A stretch of 64,000 nt of DNA from Roseitalea porphyridii (GTDB lineage: Bacteria; Pseudomonadota; Alphaproteobacteria; Rhizobiales; Rhizobiaceae). The position numbers and the translations under genes were made by a program. Position 1 is the first letter of the stretch. Every line of letters begins with the position of its first letter. Of the stretch, positions 37,183 to 45,743 are shown in pieces. The stretch spans positions 868,001 to 932,000 of the forward strand of contig NZ_CP036532.1 of NCBI RefSeq assembly GCF_004331955.1, given 5' to 3'. A model generated the notes under the pieces. The model did not search any database. It was given only the letters and a program-made list of their open reading frames with translations, and was not told where the DNA came from.

Positions 37183-37952
37183 GCGAACCCTCAATCATTT
37201 CGGAGCGGCGCGACCGCGTGCTCCTGATCACTCTCAACCGACCCGGGCAGCTCAACGCACTCAGCGCGGACACGATTGCCGAACTCAATGCGCTTCTGGT
37301 GCCGGCCGACAAGGACCCGTCGCTGGGGTGTATCGTCATCACCGGCAGCGAAAAGGCATTCGCCGCCGGCGCGGACATCAAGGAGATGCAGGACAAGTCC
37401 TATCAGGCGATGGCGCGACAGGACTATTTCGCCGAGTGGGAGACGTTTGCCCGGCTGCGCACGCCGCGCATCGCCGCCGTCAACGGCTATGCGCTCGGCG
37501 GCGGCTGCGAACTGATGCTGATGTGCGACTTTGCCATTGCCGGCCGGTCGGCAAGGTTCGGCCTGCCGGAGATCAAGCTCGGTGTCATGCCGGGCATGGG
37601 CGGCACGCAGCGGCTGCCCCGGCTGGTCGGGCGCGCGCTGGCGATGGACCTGATCCTCACCGGGCGGACGATGGAGGCCGACGAAGCGCTCGCCGCCGGT
37701 CTGGTCGCGCGCCTCGTCGAGGACGATGCCGTCGTCGAGACGGCCTTGCAGGCGGCGCAGACCATCGCTGGCTATTCGAAACCGGCGACGCTTCTGGCCC
37801 GCGATGCCGTCAACAGGGCCGACGAGGTCTCGCTGTCGGAAGGCACGCTGTTCGAGCGGCGCGTGTTCCATTCCCTGTTTGCCACGAGCGATCAACGCGA
37901 GGGCATGACGGCGTTCGTCGAAAAGCGGCCGCCGGTCTTTACCGGAAACTGA
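37179..37952 (+). CDS. Enoyl-CoA hydratase
   Basis: A 257-residue crotonase. Both catalytic glutamates are in place: GGGCELMLMCDFAIAG and GLPEIKLGVMPGMGGTQRL, with the oxyanion motif AFAAGADIKEM. In this operon it should hydrate methacrylyl-CoA to 3-hydroxyisobutyryl-CoA, the substrate of the hydrolase encoded two genes upstream. Its ATG overlaps the mmsB stop. Confidence 0.95.
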   Translation: MSEPSIISERRDRVLLITLNRPGQLNALSADTIAELNALLVPADKDPSLGCIVITGSEKAFAAGADIKEMQDKSYQAMARQDYFAEWETFARLRTPRIAAVNGYALGGGCELMLMCDFAIAGRSARFGLPEIKLGVMPGMGGTQRLPRLVGRALAMDLILTGRTMEADEALAAGLVARLVEDDAVVETALQAAQTIAGYSKPATLLARDAVNRADEVSLSEGTLFERRVFHSLFATSDQREGMTAFVEKRPPVFTGN

Positions 37953-37983
37953 CACGGCGCCGCAGCAGCGCAGGAGGGTAGGG

Positions 37984-38751
37984 ATGGACATCGGGGCAAA
38001 CACGCCCGTCGTCGTGGCCGGTGGAGCGTCCGGTCTGGGGGCCGCCGTCGTGAGACATTTCGCCGGGCTCGGCGCGCCGGTCGGCTTTCTGGATCGCGAC
38101 GAGGTCGCCGGTCAGAAACGCGCCGAAGAGCTGGACGCGGCGTTCGCGGCGGCCGACGTGTCCGACTGGGACAGCGTGAACGCTGCGCTGTCGACCTTGC
38201 GCGACAGGAATGGTCAGGAACGGATTTGCGTCAATTGTGCCGGCATCGCACCGGCCGCGCGAACGGTCTCGCGCAGCGGCGCGCACGATCCGGCTCTGTT
38301 CGCCAAGGTTGTCGCGGTCAATCTGGTCGGGACGTTCAATGTGGCGACACTCAGCGCCACCGGGATGAGCGCGCTCGAGCCCGTCAACGATGATGGCGAG
38401 CGCGGGATCATCATCAACACGGCCTCCGTCGCGGCCTATGAGGGGCAGATCGGCCAGATCGCCTACGCAGCTTCCAAGGGTGGTGTGGCGGCGATGACGC
38501 TGCCGATGGCCCGCGATCTCGCCGGGCTTGGCATCAGGGTCGTCACGCTTGCACCGGGCATTTTCGCGACGCCGATGGTCTCGGCCTTTTCGACCCAGGT
38601 TCAGGAGGCGCTGGCCCAAAGCGTGCCGTTCCCGCGGCGTCTCGGCCAGCCCGAGGAGTTCGCCCGGATGGCCGCCGCGCTTGTCGAAACAACGATGATG
38701 AACGGCGAGATCGTGCGCGTCGACGGTGCCATCAGGATGCAGCCGAGCTAG
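37984..38751 (+). CDS. SDR family 3-hydroxyacyl-CoA dehydrogenase-like protein
   Basis: A 255-residue short-chain dehydrogenase: cofactor motif VAGGASGLGAAVVRHFAG, acidic residue after strand 2 (FLDRD, so NAD+), NCAGIAPA and active-site IAYAASKGGVAAM. It resembles type 2 (HSD10-like) 3-hydroxyacyl-CoA dehydrogenases, which oxidise 2-methyl-3-hydroxybutyryl-CoA in isoleucine degradation, so the operon may serve isoleucine as well as valine. GGAGGG precedes the ATG. Confidence 0.88.
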   Translation: MDIGANTPVVVAGGASGLGAAVVRHFAGLGAPVGFLDRDEVAGQKRAEELDAAFAAADVSDWDSVNAALSTLRDRNGQERICVNCAGIAPAARTVSRSGAHDPALFAKVVAVNLVGTFNVATLSATGMSALEPVNDDGERGIIINTASVAAYEGQIGQIAYAASKGGVAAMTLPMARDLAGLGIRVVTLAPGIFATPMVSAFSTQVQEALAQSVPFPRRLGQPEEFARMAAALVETTMMNGEIVRVDGAIRMQPS

Positions 38752-38758
38752 AAACGCG

Positions 38759-39988
38759 ATGACCGATCTTCCCCTCAGCCTGTACGTGCCCGAACCGGCT
38801 TGCCGCCCCGGTGGCGAGCCCGATTTCTCGGACTTCGAAGTGCCCAAAGCCGGGGCGATCCGCCGGCCGGCTATCGACGAGGCGCCCGAGAACATGCGCG
38901 ACATGGCCTTCTCGATCGTGCGCGTGCTCAATCGAAAGGGCGAAGCGGTCGGTCCCTGGGCAGGCTCACTGACCGAGGACGAACTGAAGGCCGGGCTCCG
39001 GGACATGATGACGCTGCGGCATTTCGATGACCGCATGCTCAAGGCGCAGCGTCAGGGCAAGACGAGCTTCTACGCGCAGCACCTGGGCGAGGAAGCGGTC
39101 GCCTGCGCCTTTCGCCGGGCGCTCGAAGACGGAGACATGAACTTCCCGACCTATCGGCAGGCGGGGCTTCTGATCGCCGGCGGCTACCCGCTCGAGACGA
39201 TGATGAACCAGATCTTCTCCAACGCCCGCGATCCGCTCGAGGGCCGGCAGCTGCCGATCTTCTATTCGTCAAAGGACCACGGCTTCTTCACAATCTCGGG
39301 CAATCTGGGCACCCAGTTCATCCAGGCCGTGGGCTGGGCGATGGCGTCGGCGATCTCGGGCGACACGCGCATTGCGGCGGGCTGGATCGGCGACGGGTCG
39401 ACCTCCGAAAGCGACTTCCATGCGGCCATGGTGTTCGCGTCGACCTACAAGGCGCCCGTGGTGCTCAACGTTGTCAACAATCAGTGGGCGATCTCCACCT
39501 TCCAGGGCATGGCGCGGGGCAATGCCGGCACGTTCGCGGCGCGCGGGCACGGCTTCGGCATTCCGGCAATACGCGTCGACGGCAACGATTTTCTTGCCGT
39601 TCACGCCGTCGCCAGATGGGCGGCCGCACGCGCCAGGGCCGGCCATGGGCCAACCCTGATCGAGCATGTGACCTATCGCGCCGGCGCCCATTCGACCTCC
39701 GACGATCCCGGCGCCTACCGGATCAAGCACGAATTCGATGCTTGGCCGCTGGGTGACCCGGTCGCAAGGCTCAAGGAGCATCTTGTCACGCTGGGCATCT
39801 GGTCGGACGAGCGTCACATCCAGGCCGACGCGGAAATCCTCGATGAGGTCAAGGCTGCACAGAAGGCGGCCGAGGCGTCGGGCACCATGATCTCGGGGCC
39901 CGCGCCGTCGCCGCGCAGCATGTTCGAGGGCGTTTATGCCGAGATGCCTGACCACCTGCAGCGGCAGCGCCAGGAGGCGGGGTACTGA
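38759..39988 (+). CDS. bkdA1: Branched-chain 2-oxo acid dehydrogenase E1 alpha subunit
   Basis: A 409-residue thiamine diphosphate enzyme subunit that decarboxylates 2-ketoisovalerate and related keto acids. The TPP motif runs from GWIGDGSTSESDFHAAM to VVNNQWAIST. The N-terminal about 70-residue extension (LPLSLYVPEPACRPGGEPDF) is typical of bacterial BkdA1. It starts 7 nt after the SDR stop. Confidence 0.95.
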   Translation: MTDLPLSLYVPEPACRPGGEPDFSDFEVPKAGAIRRPAIDEAPENMRDMAFSIVRVLNRKGEAVGPWAGSLTEDELKAGLRDMMTLRHFDDRMLKAQRQGKTSFYAQHLGEEAVACAFRRALEDGDMNFPTYRQAGLLIAGGYPLETMMNQIFSNARDPLEGRQLPIFYSSKDHGFFTISGNLGTQFIQAVGWAMASAISGDTRIAAGWIGDGSTSESDFHAAMVFASTYKAPVVLNVVNNQWAISTFQGMARGNAGTFAARGHGFGIPAIRVDGNDFLAVHAVARWAAARARAGHGPTLIEHVTYRAGAHSTSDDPGAYRIKHEFDAWPLGDPVARLKEHLVTLGIWSDERHIQADAEILDEVKAAQKAAEASGTMISGPAPSPRSMFEGVYAEMPDHLQRQRQEAGY

Positions 39989-39989
39989 C

Positions 39990-41003
39990 ATGGCCCGGAT
40001 GACGATGATCGAGGCCATCCAGAACGCCCATGACGTGGCCATGGAGCGGGACGCCAGCGTCGTCGTTTTCGGCGAGGACGTCGGCTATTTCGGCGGGGTC
40101 TTCCGTTGCACGGCCGGGCTGCAGAAGAAGTACGGCAGCCACCGCTGCTTTGATGCGCCGATCAACGAGAGCGGCATCGTCGGCGCGGCGATCGGGATGG
40201 CAGCCTATGGCTTCAAGCCCGTCGTCGAGATCCAGTTCGCCGACTACATGTACCCCGCCTACGACCAGATCGTCAGCGAGGCGGCCCGCATCCGCCACCG
40301 TTCCAATGGAGATTTCACCTGTCCGCTTGTCATCCGCATGCCCACCGGCGGCGGCATCTTCGGCGGCCAGACGCACAGCCAGAGCCCCGAAGCGCTTCTC
40401 ACGCATGTCTCGGGCCTGAAGGTCGTCATTCCCTCCAATCCGCGCGACGCGAAGGGCCTGTTGACGGCGGCGATCGAGGATCCCGATCCGGTGATCGTTC
40501 TTGAACCCAAGCGCCTCTACAACGGTCCGTTCGACGGCCATTACGACCGCCCGATCGCCGCCTGGAAGAAGCATCCGCTCGGCGAGGTCGATGACGGCCA
40601 CTTCACCACACCACTCGGCAAGGCCGCCATTTACCGGCCCGGCTCCGACCTGACCGTCCTGACCTATGGCACCATGGTCTATGTCGCCGAAGCGGCCGCC
40701 CATGAAACCGGCATCGATGCCGAGATCATAGATCTGCGGACGCTTCTGCCGCTCGACATGGGTGCGATCGAGGCGTCGGTCGCCAGGACAGGCCGGTGCG
40801 TGATCATCCATGAAGCGACGCGAACCTCGGGCTTTGGCGCGGAGCTGAGCGCCGTTGTCCAGGAACTCTGCTTCTACGCGCTCGAGGCGCCGGTCACACG
40901 CGTGTGCGGGTGGGATACGCCCTATCCGCATGCGCAGGAATGGGCCTACTTTCCCGGTCCCGATCGGGTCGCCGCCGCGTTTCGCGCCGTCATGGAGGCC
41001 TGA
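39990..41003 (+). CDS. bkdA2: Branched-chain 2-oxo acid dehydrogenase E1 beta subunit
   Basis: A 337-residue transketolase-like subunit pairing with E1 alpha. Features: MIEAIQNAHDVAMERDASVVVFGEDVGYFGG, PINESGIVGAAIGMAAYG and HEATRTSGFGAELSAVVQE. One base separates it from the E1 alpha stop, and the E2 gene starts 3 nt after its own stop. Confidence 0.96.
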   Translation: MARMTMIEAIQNAHDVAMERDASVVVFGEDVGYFGGVFRCTAGLQKKYGSHRCFDAPINESGIVGAAIGMAAYGFKPVVEIQFADYMYPAYDQIVSEAARIRHRSNGDFTCPLVIRMPTGGGIFGGQTHSQSPEALLTHVSGLKVVIPSNPRDAKGLLTAAIEDPDPVIVLEPKRLYNGPFDGHYDRPIAAWKKHPLGEVDDGHFTTPLGKAAIYRPGSDLTVLTYGTMVYVAEAAAHETGIDAEIIDLRTLLPLDMGAIEASVARTGRCVIIHEATRTSGFGAELSAVVQELCFYALEAPVTRVCGWDTPYPHAQEWAYFPGPDRVAAAFRAVMEA

Positions 41004-41005
41004 TC

Positions 41006-42304
41006 ATGGGCGTCTACACCATCGTCCTGCCCGACGTGGGCGAAGGAATCGCAGAAGCTGAACTCGTCGAGTGGAACGTCGCCATCGGCGACACGGTCCG
41101 CGAGGACGACGTGCTCGGCACGGTGATGACGGACAAGGCCGCCGTCGAGGTCCCGTCCACGGTGACCGGTCGCGTCGTCTGGCTCGCCGGCCAACCGGGC
41201 GACACCCTCGCCATCGGCTCGAAATTCATCCAGCTCGACGTCGATGGGCAAGGCAACGACGCTTCGGCCGGGGATGGTGTGGTTTCCGATGAAGCGGCCG
41301 CCGCAGAACCCCGGACCGTTGCCGAAACGGTTCCGGCCATGCCGTCCGATCCGTCGCCGCCAACGGCCCGGCCCGACAGTTCCTCGCCAGAACCCGAGGA
41401 GTCCCTCCAGCGGACATCCGTGGCCCAACGCAAGCCTCTCGCCTCGCCGGCGGTCCGAAGACGGGCGCGCGAAGCGGGTGTCGACCTGCGGCAGGTTACG
41501 GGCTCCGGACCTGCCGGCCGGATCGGCCAGGACGATCTCGATGCCTTCATCGCCGGCGCTGGGCGTCCGCGTGCCGGAAGCGGACGCCCAGCTGCCAAGG
41601 GCACGACGACCCGCAAGGTCGTCGGCATGCGCCGCCGCATCGCCGAGAAGATGGCGCTGTCCAAGAGCCGCATTCCGCATATCACGATCGTCGAGGAGGT
41701 CGATGTTACCGAGCTCGAAGCGCTGCGGTCGGGGCTCAACGGCCGACACGCGCAAAAGCGCGGCAAGCTGACCGTGCTTCCGTTTATCGCGACCGCGCTC
41801 GTGCGTGGCATCCAATCCCATCCGGGCATGAATGCCCACTTCGACGATGAGGCCGGCGAGATCGAGGAGCATGCCGCAGTCCACATCGGGATCGCCACCC
41901 AGACCGAAGCAGGCCTCGCCGTGCCCGTCATCAACCATGCCGAGGCGCGGAACCTGTGGGATCTCGCCGCGGAGATCGACCGGCTGGCGACCGCGACGCG
42001 CGACGGCAAGGCGACGCGCGACGAACTGACCGGATCGACGATCACGATCACCTCGCTTGGCCCGCTCGGCGCGATCGCGACGACGCCGATCATCAACCAC
42101 CCCGAGGTTGCGATCGTCGGTGTGAACAAGATGGCGATGCGGCCGATCTGGGACGGCGCGGCGTTTCGGCCGCGCATGATGATGAACCTGTCCTGCTCGT
42201 TCGACCACCGCGTGATCGATGGCTGGGATGCCGCAATGTTCGTCCGCACGCTCAAGACGCATCTGGAGACGCCGGCGCTCCTGTTCCTGGAGGCGGACCA
42301 ATGA
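41006..42304 (+). CDS. bkdB: Branched-chain 2-oxo acid dehydrogenase E2 (dihydrolipoamide acyltransferase)
   Basis: A 432-residue core subunit with three parts: a lipoyl domain (about 1-80, lipoyl-Lys in VMTDKAAVEVP), an Ala/Pro/Ser-rich linker, a peripheral subunit-binding domain (LASPAVRRRAREAGVDLRQV), and the catalytic acyltransferase domain with SFDHRVIDGWDA. Transfers the branched acyl group to CoA. The stop overlaps the E3 start by 4 nt. Confidence 0.96.
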   Translation: MGVYTIVLPDVGEGIAEAELVEWNVAIGDTVREDDVLGTVMTDKAAVEVPSTVTGRVVWLAGQPGDTLAIGSKFIQLDVDGQGNDASAGDGVVSDEAAAAEPRTVAETVPAMPSDPSPPTARPDSSSPEPEESLQRTSVAQRKPLASPAVRRRAREAGVDLRQVTGSGPAGRIGQDDLDAFIAGAGRPRAGSGRPAAKGTTTRKVVGMRRRIAEKMALSKSRIPHITIVEEVDVTELEALRSGLNGRHAQKRGKLTVLPFIATALVRGIQSHPGMNAHFDDEAGEIEEHAAVHIGIATQTEAGLAVPVINHAEARNLWDLAAEIDRLATATRDGKATRDELTGSTITITSLGPLGAIATTPIINHPEVAIVGVNKMAMRPIWDGAAFRPRMMMNLSCSFDHRVIDGWDAAMFVRTLKTHLETPALLFLEADQ

Positions 42305-43692
42305 GCGTCGGCAAGTGCAGCCTGCTGGTGTTGGGTGCGGGGCCGGGCGGTTATGTCTGCGCGATCCGGGCCGGGCAAATGGGCATCGACACCGTCATCG
42401 TCGATGAAATGGCGCCGGGCGGAACGTGCCTGAATGTCGGTTGCATACCCTCCAAGGCGCTCATTCACGCGGCCAACGAGTTCCACAAGATCACCCATGC
42501 ATCGGACCAATCCGCCCTTGGAATCAAGGCGGCGGCGCCAACCATCGACCTGGGCGCGACGGTCGGGTGGAAAGACGCGATCGTCCGGCGCCTGAACGGC
42601 GGCGTCGAGGGCCTGTTCAAGAAGGCCGGCGTGCGCCACATTCGCGGACGCGGCGAGGTCCTTGACGGCAAGACCGTGCGGGTCTTCCGGGATGGCGGCG
42701 AAGAAACGATCCGGACCGATGCGCTGGTGCTCGCCACGGGATCGGCGCCGGCGGAACTGCCCTTTCTGCCCTTTGGCGGCAAGGTGATCAGCTCAACCGA
42801 AGCGCTCTCGTTGGCCGAACCGCCCACCGCGCTGGCGGTCGTCGGGGGCGGCTATATCGGCCTCGAACTTGGAACGGCGTATGCGAAGCTCGGTTCACGC
42901 GTCACGGTCATCGAGGCGGAACAGCGCATACTGCCGCAATACGACGCAGCGCTCACCCGCCCGGTCGAACAGAGCCTCGAACGTCTCGGGGTGACCGTGC
43001 TGACACGAACCAAAGCGCTGGAGCTCTCGGACAAGGGGCTTTGCGTCCAGCACGCCGACGATGGCCCAAGCGACATCGATGCGGACCGGATCCTCGTGAC
43101 GACCGGCCGCACGCCGCGCATTCGCGAGGCTGGCATCGAGGGGCTGGCGCTGACGTTGACGCAGGACGGCTTCATCGCAGTCGACGACCGCTGCGCAACG
43201 TCCATGCGCGGCGTTTACGCGATCGGCGACATCACCGGTGACCCGATGCTGGCCCACAAGGCGATGGCGCAGGGCGAGCTTGTCGCCGAGGTCGTCGCCG
43301 GTCGCCGGTCTCGCTGGGACAGGACCTGCATACCGGCGGTGTGCTTCACCGATCCCGAGATCGTGACCTGCGGGCTGCTTCCGGATGAAGCGGCCAAGCA
43401 GGGCTTCGATGTATCCGTCGGCCAGTTCCCGCTCGCGGCCAGCGGGCGCGCGATGACCATGGAGGCGGCCTCGGGCTTCGTGCGGGCCGTCGCCGAGCGC
43501 TGTACCGGCCGCATCCTCGGCTTGCAGGCGGTCGGGCGCGACATTTCCGAACTGTCGACGGCGTTCGCGATCGCCATCGAGATGGGCGCCGTAGTGGACG
43601 ACATTGCCGGCGTCATCCATGCGCACCCCACGCTTGGCGAGGGGCTTCAGGAAGCCTGCTTCGCAATCGGTGGCAAGACGATCCACGTCTGA
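42301..43692 (+). CDS. lpd: Dihydrolipoamide dehydrogenase E3
   Basis: A 463-residue FAD disulfide oxidoreductase that reoxidises lipoamide in the complex. The redox disulfide is in GGTCLNVGCIPSKAL, the FAD motif is VLGAGPGGYVCAIRAG, and the C-terminal His-Glu pair is HAHPTLGEGLQEA. Last gene of the operon; a GC-rich hairpin follows. Confidence 0.96.
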   Translation: MSVGKCSLLVLGAGPGGYVCAIRAGQMGIDTVIVDEMAPGGTCLNVGCIPSKALIHAANEFHKITHASDQSALGIKAAAPTIDLGATVGWKDAIVRRLNGGVEGLFKKAGVRHIRGRGEVLDGKTVRVFRDGGEETIRTDALVLATGSAPAELPFLPFGGKVISSTEALSLAEPPTALAVVGGGYIGLELGTAYAKLGSRVTVIEAEQRILPQYDAALTRPVEQSLERLGVTVLTRTKALELSDKGLCVQHADDGPSDIDADRILVTTGRTPRIREAGIEGLALTLTQDGFIAVDDRCATSMRGVYAIGDITGDPMLAHKAMAQGELVAEVVAGRRSRWDRTCIPAVCFTDPEIVTCGLLPDEAAKQGFDVSVGQFPLAASGRAMTMEAASGFVRAVAERCTGRILGLQAVGRDISELSTAFAIAIEMGAVVDDIAGVIHAHPTLGEGLQEACFAIGGKTIHV

Positions 43693-43713
43693 GCCGTCAG
43701 CGCCGATCTTGCG

Positions 43714-43736
43714 GGCGCCGCCTGCGGGGCGGCGCC
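43714..43736. terminator. GC-rich hairpin between convergent lpd and the TRAP operon
   Basis: Perfect 9-bp stem GGCGCCGCC / GGCGGCGCC with a 5-nt loop; only a short T run follows. It likely ends both transcripts. Confidence 0.65.
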
Positions 43737-43743
43737 TTGTGCG

Positions 43744-45105
43744 TCAGTTGAAGAGCTGGTTCGGCAACCACAGCGCCAGGTTCGGAAACTCCAGCACCAG
43801 CGCGAGCGCGACCAGTTGCAGCACGACGAACGGGATGATGCCGCGATAGATATCGCCGATCGTGACCAGATCGCGCGCCGTCCCCTTGGTGTAGAACAGC
43901 GCGAAGCCGAAGGGTGGCGTCAGAAAGCTCGTCTGCAGATTGATCGCGACGAGGATGGCGAACCAGTAGACGGCGTCGACGGATGCGACGTGATCGCCGA
44001 AATCGAGCAGCTGGACGATCGGCGCGAAGATCGGCAACACGATCAGTGTGATCTCGATCCAGTCGAAGAAGAAGCCCATCACGAAGACCATCAGCATCAG
44101 GATGGCAAGGATGCTCCACGGCCCGAGAACGCCCGTGTCGACCAGCGACAGGACGAGTTCCTCGCCACCAAAGCGCCGGAACAGATAGCTGAATGCGGTC
44201 GCGCCGACGAAGATGAAGAAGATCATCGAGACGGTCGTCAGCGAGCGGCCGAGAACATGGTTGAGGCCGGGCAGGGTCAGTCGACGGCGGAAGACGGCCA
44301 GGGCGAGCGCTCCGAGCGCCCCGACCCCTGCTGCCTCGGTCGGTGTTGCCCAGCCGCCAAGGATCGAGCCGAGCACCAGGCCGATCAGCAATGCGGGCGG
44401 TATGAACCCGGAGGCCAGCTTGCCGGCAAGCGCCCGTTTCTCGTCAGCCGTCAGTGGCGTCGATGCGCGGGGCGCAAGTTTCGGCCGCATGAAGCTGATC
44501 GCAACGATGTAGACCAGATAGAGCCCCGACAGGATCAGACCCGGAACGAGCGCGGCCATGAACAGCTTGCCGACCGAGATCGTCAGCAGGTCGCCCATGA
44601 TCACCAGCATGATCGAGGGCGGGATAAGAATCCCGAGCGTTCCCGATGCGGCGATCGTTCCCGTCGCCAGCGATGGCGCATAATTGTTGCGCAGCATCAT
44701 CGGCAGGGCCAGCAGGGTCAGCATGGCGATCGAGGCGCCGATGATCCCGGTCGAGGCGGCGAGGATGGTCCCCATCAGCGTCACCGACAAGGCGAGACCT
44801 CCGGGCACCCTGCGCATCAGGGTCTGCAGACCTTCGAGCAGATCCTCGCCGATCCCGCTCTTTTCCAGGAGCGTGCCCATGACGACGAACATCGGCACCG
44901 CGACCATGACCGGGTTGGCGACGATGCCGCTGAATATCCGGTTGATCAGCAAGGGCAGGTGAACGAACCGGATCTCGCCCATCGCCAGTCCGATTCCGGC
45001 AAAGACCAGCGACACGCCACCCAGGACGACCGCGACCGGCAAGCCCGAGAAGATGAACAGCGCAAGGCTGACAAACATGATGATGGGGAGCCATTCAGCG
45101 AACAT
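43744..45105 (-). CDS. TRAP transporter large permease (DctM family)
   Basis: A 453-residue integral membrane subunit with about 12 hydrophobic segments and the DctM landmarks GVSLVFAGIGLAMG, AASTGIIGASIAMLTLLALP and SGTLGILIPPSIMLVIMGDL. It drives sodium-coupled uptake of an organic acid bound by the SBP. Last gene of the minus-strand operon. Confidence 0.95.
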   Translation of the reverse strand: MFAEWLPIIMFVSLALFIFSGLPVAVVLGGVSLVFAGIGLAMGEIRFVHLPLLINRIFSGIVANPVMVAVPMFVVMGTLLEKSGIGEDLLEGLQTLMRRVPGGLALSVTLMGTILAASTGIIGASIAMLTLLALPMMLRNNYAPSLATGTIAASGTLGILIPPSIMLVIMGDLLTISVGKLFMAALVPGLILSGLYLVYIVAISFMRPKLAPRASTPLTADEKRALAGKLASGFIPPALLIGLVLGSILGGWATPTEAAGVGALGALALAVFRRRLTLPGLNHVLGRSLTTVSMIFFIFVGATAFSYLFRRFGGEELVLSLVDTGVLGPWSILAILMLMVFVMGFFFDWIEITLIVLPIFAPIVQLLDFGDHVASVDAVYWFAILVAINLQTSFLTPPFGFALFYTKGTARDLVTIGDIYRGIIPFVVLQLVALALVLEFPNLALWLPNQLFN

Positions 45106-45135
45106 GCCAAAGTCCTCAAACGGGGCCGGCGGCCA

Positions 45136-45672
45136 CTACGGGTCTGGAAAGAACGGGGTGTCGGGCGCTTTGCCGCCGGTTCTGAGCGCATCGATGCAGC
45201 GCGCCAGGATCGACAGGGCCGACAGGATGACGAGTGCGAAGCCGATCGCAAGGAACGACTTGATGATCCAGCGATTTGGCAGGCCGCCACCGCCGACCGA
45301 CCCCTCGCCGGTCGCCCAGGCGCGCAGCGCATAGTCGATCGAGAAGTGAAACAGGAAGCCCAGATAGGGGATCAGGAACAACACGATCCCGAGCACCTCG
45401 AGCCAGATCTTGGCCCTTGGCGGAAAGCTCCCGCGCAGAAGATCGACGCGCACATGCGCGTCCTTGAGGTAGGTTGCGCCGAAGCCAAGCAGCATGGCCG
45501 CGCCGTGCAGGTGCCATTGCAACTCCTGCAGCATGGTCGACCCGGTGTTGAAGAACTTCCGGCCGACGACGTCGTAGCCGATGACGAAGGCGAGGCAGAA
45601 CAACAGCCAGCCGCCAGCGAAGTGGCCCGCCCGCGGGAGAGCCGCGCATATGTGTGCAATTGATTGCAGCAT
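45136..45672 (-). CDS. TRAP transporter small permease (DctQ family)
   Basis: A 178-residue protein with four hydrophobic segments (for example GWLLFCLAFVIGYDVVGRKFF and LEVLGIVLFLIPYLGFLFHF). The motif GYDVVGRKFFNTGSTMLQELQWHLH is typical of DctQ. It lies between the SBP and the large permease, separated from the SBP gene by 71 bp with a strong hairpin. Confidence 0.93.
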   Translation of the reverse strand: MLQSIAHICAALPRAGHFAGGWLLFCLAFVIGYDVVGRKFFNTGSTMLQELQWHLHGAAMLLGFGATYLKDAHVRVDLLRGSFPPRAKIWLEVLGIVLFLIPYLGFLFHFSIDYALRAWATGEGSVGGGGLPNRWIIKSFLAIGFALVILSALSILARCIDALRTGGKAPDTPFFPDP

Positions 45673-45692
45673 GAGTCCGTCCGGTCGCTGGG

Positions 45693-45722
45693 GCCCACCC
45701 CGGCCTTGTGGTCAGGGTGGGC
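45693..45722 (-). terminator. Intra-operon hairpin between the TRAP SBP and permease genes
   Basis: Perfect 8-bp arms GCCCACCC / GGGTGGGC around a 14-nt loop. Such hairpins behind binding-protein genes usually stabilise the upstream mRNA or partially terminate, giving more SBP than permease. Confidence 0.55.
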
Positions 45723-45743
45723 GAGCTTCGGTTCGGCCGCCGA

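Noticed and set aside
43816-45663. 615-codon plus-strand frame opposite the TRAP permeases
   Set aside because: Extremely Gln/Asp/Arg-rich antisense of hydrophobic segments; typical artefact of membrane-protein genes.
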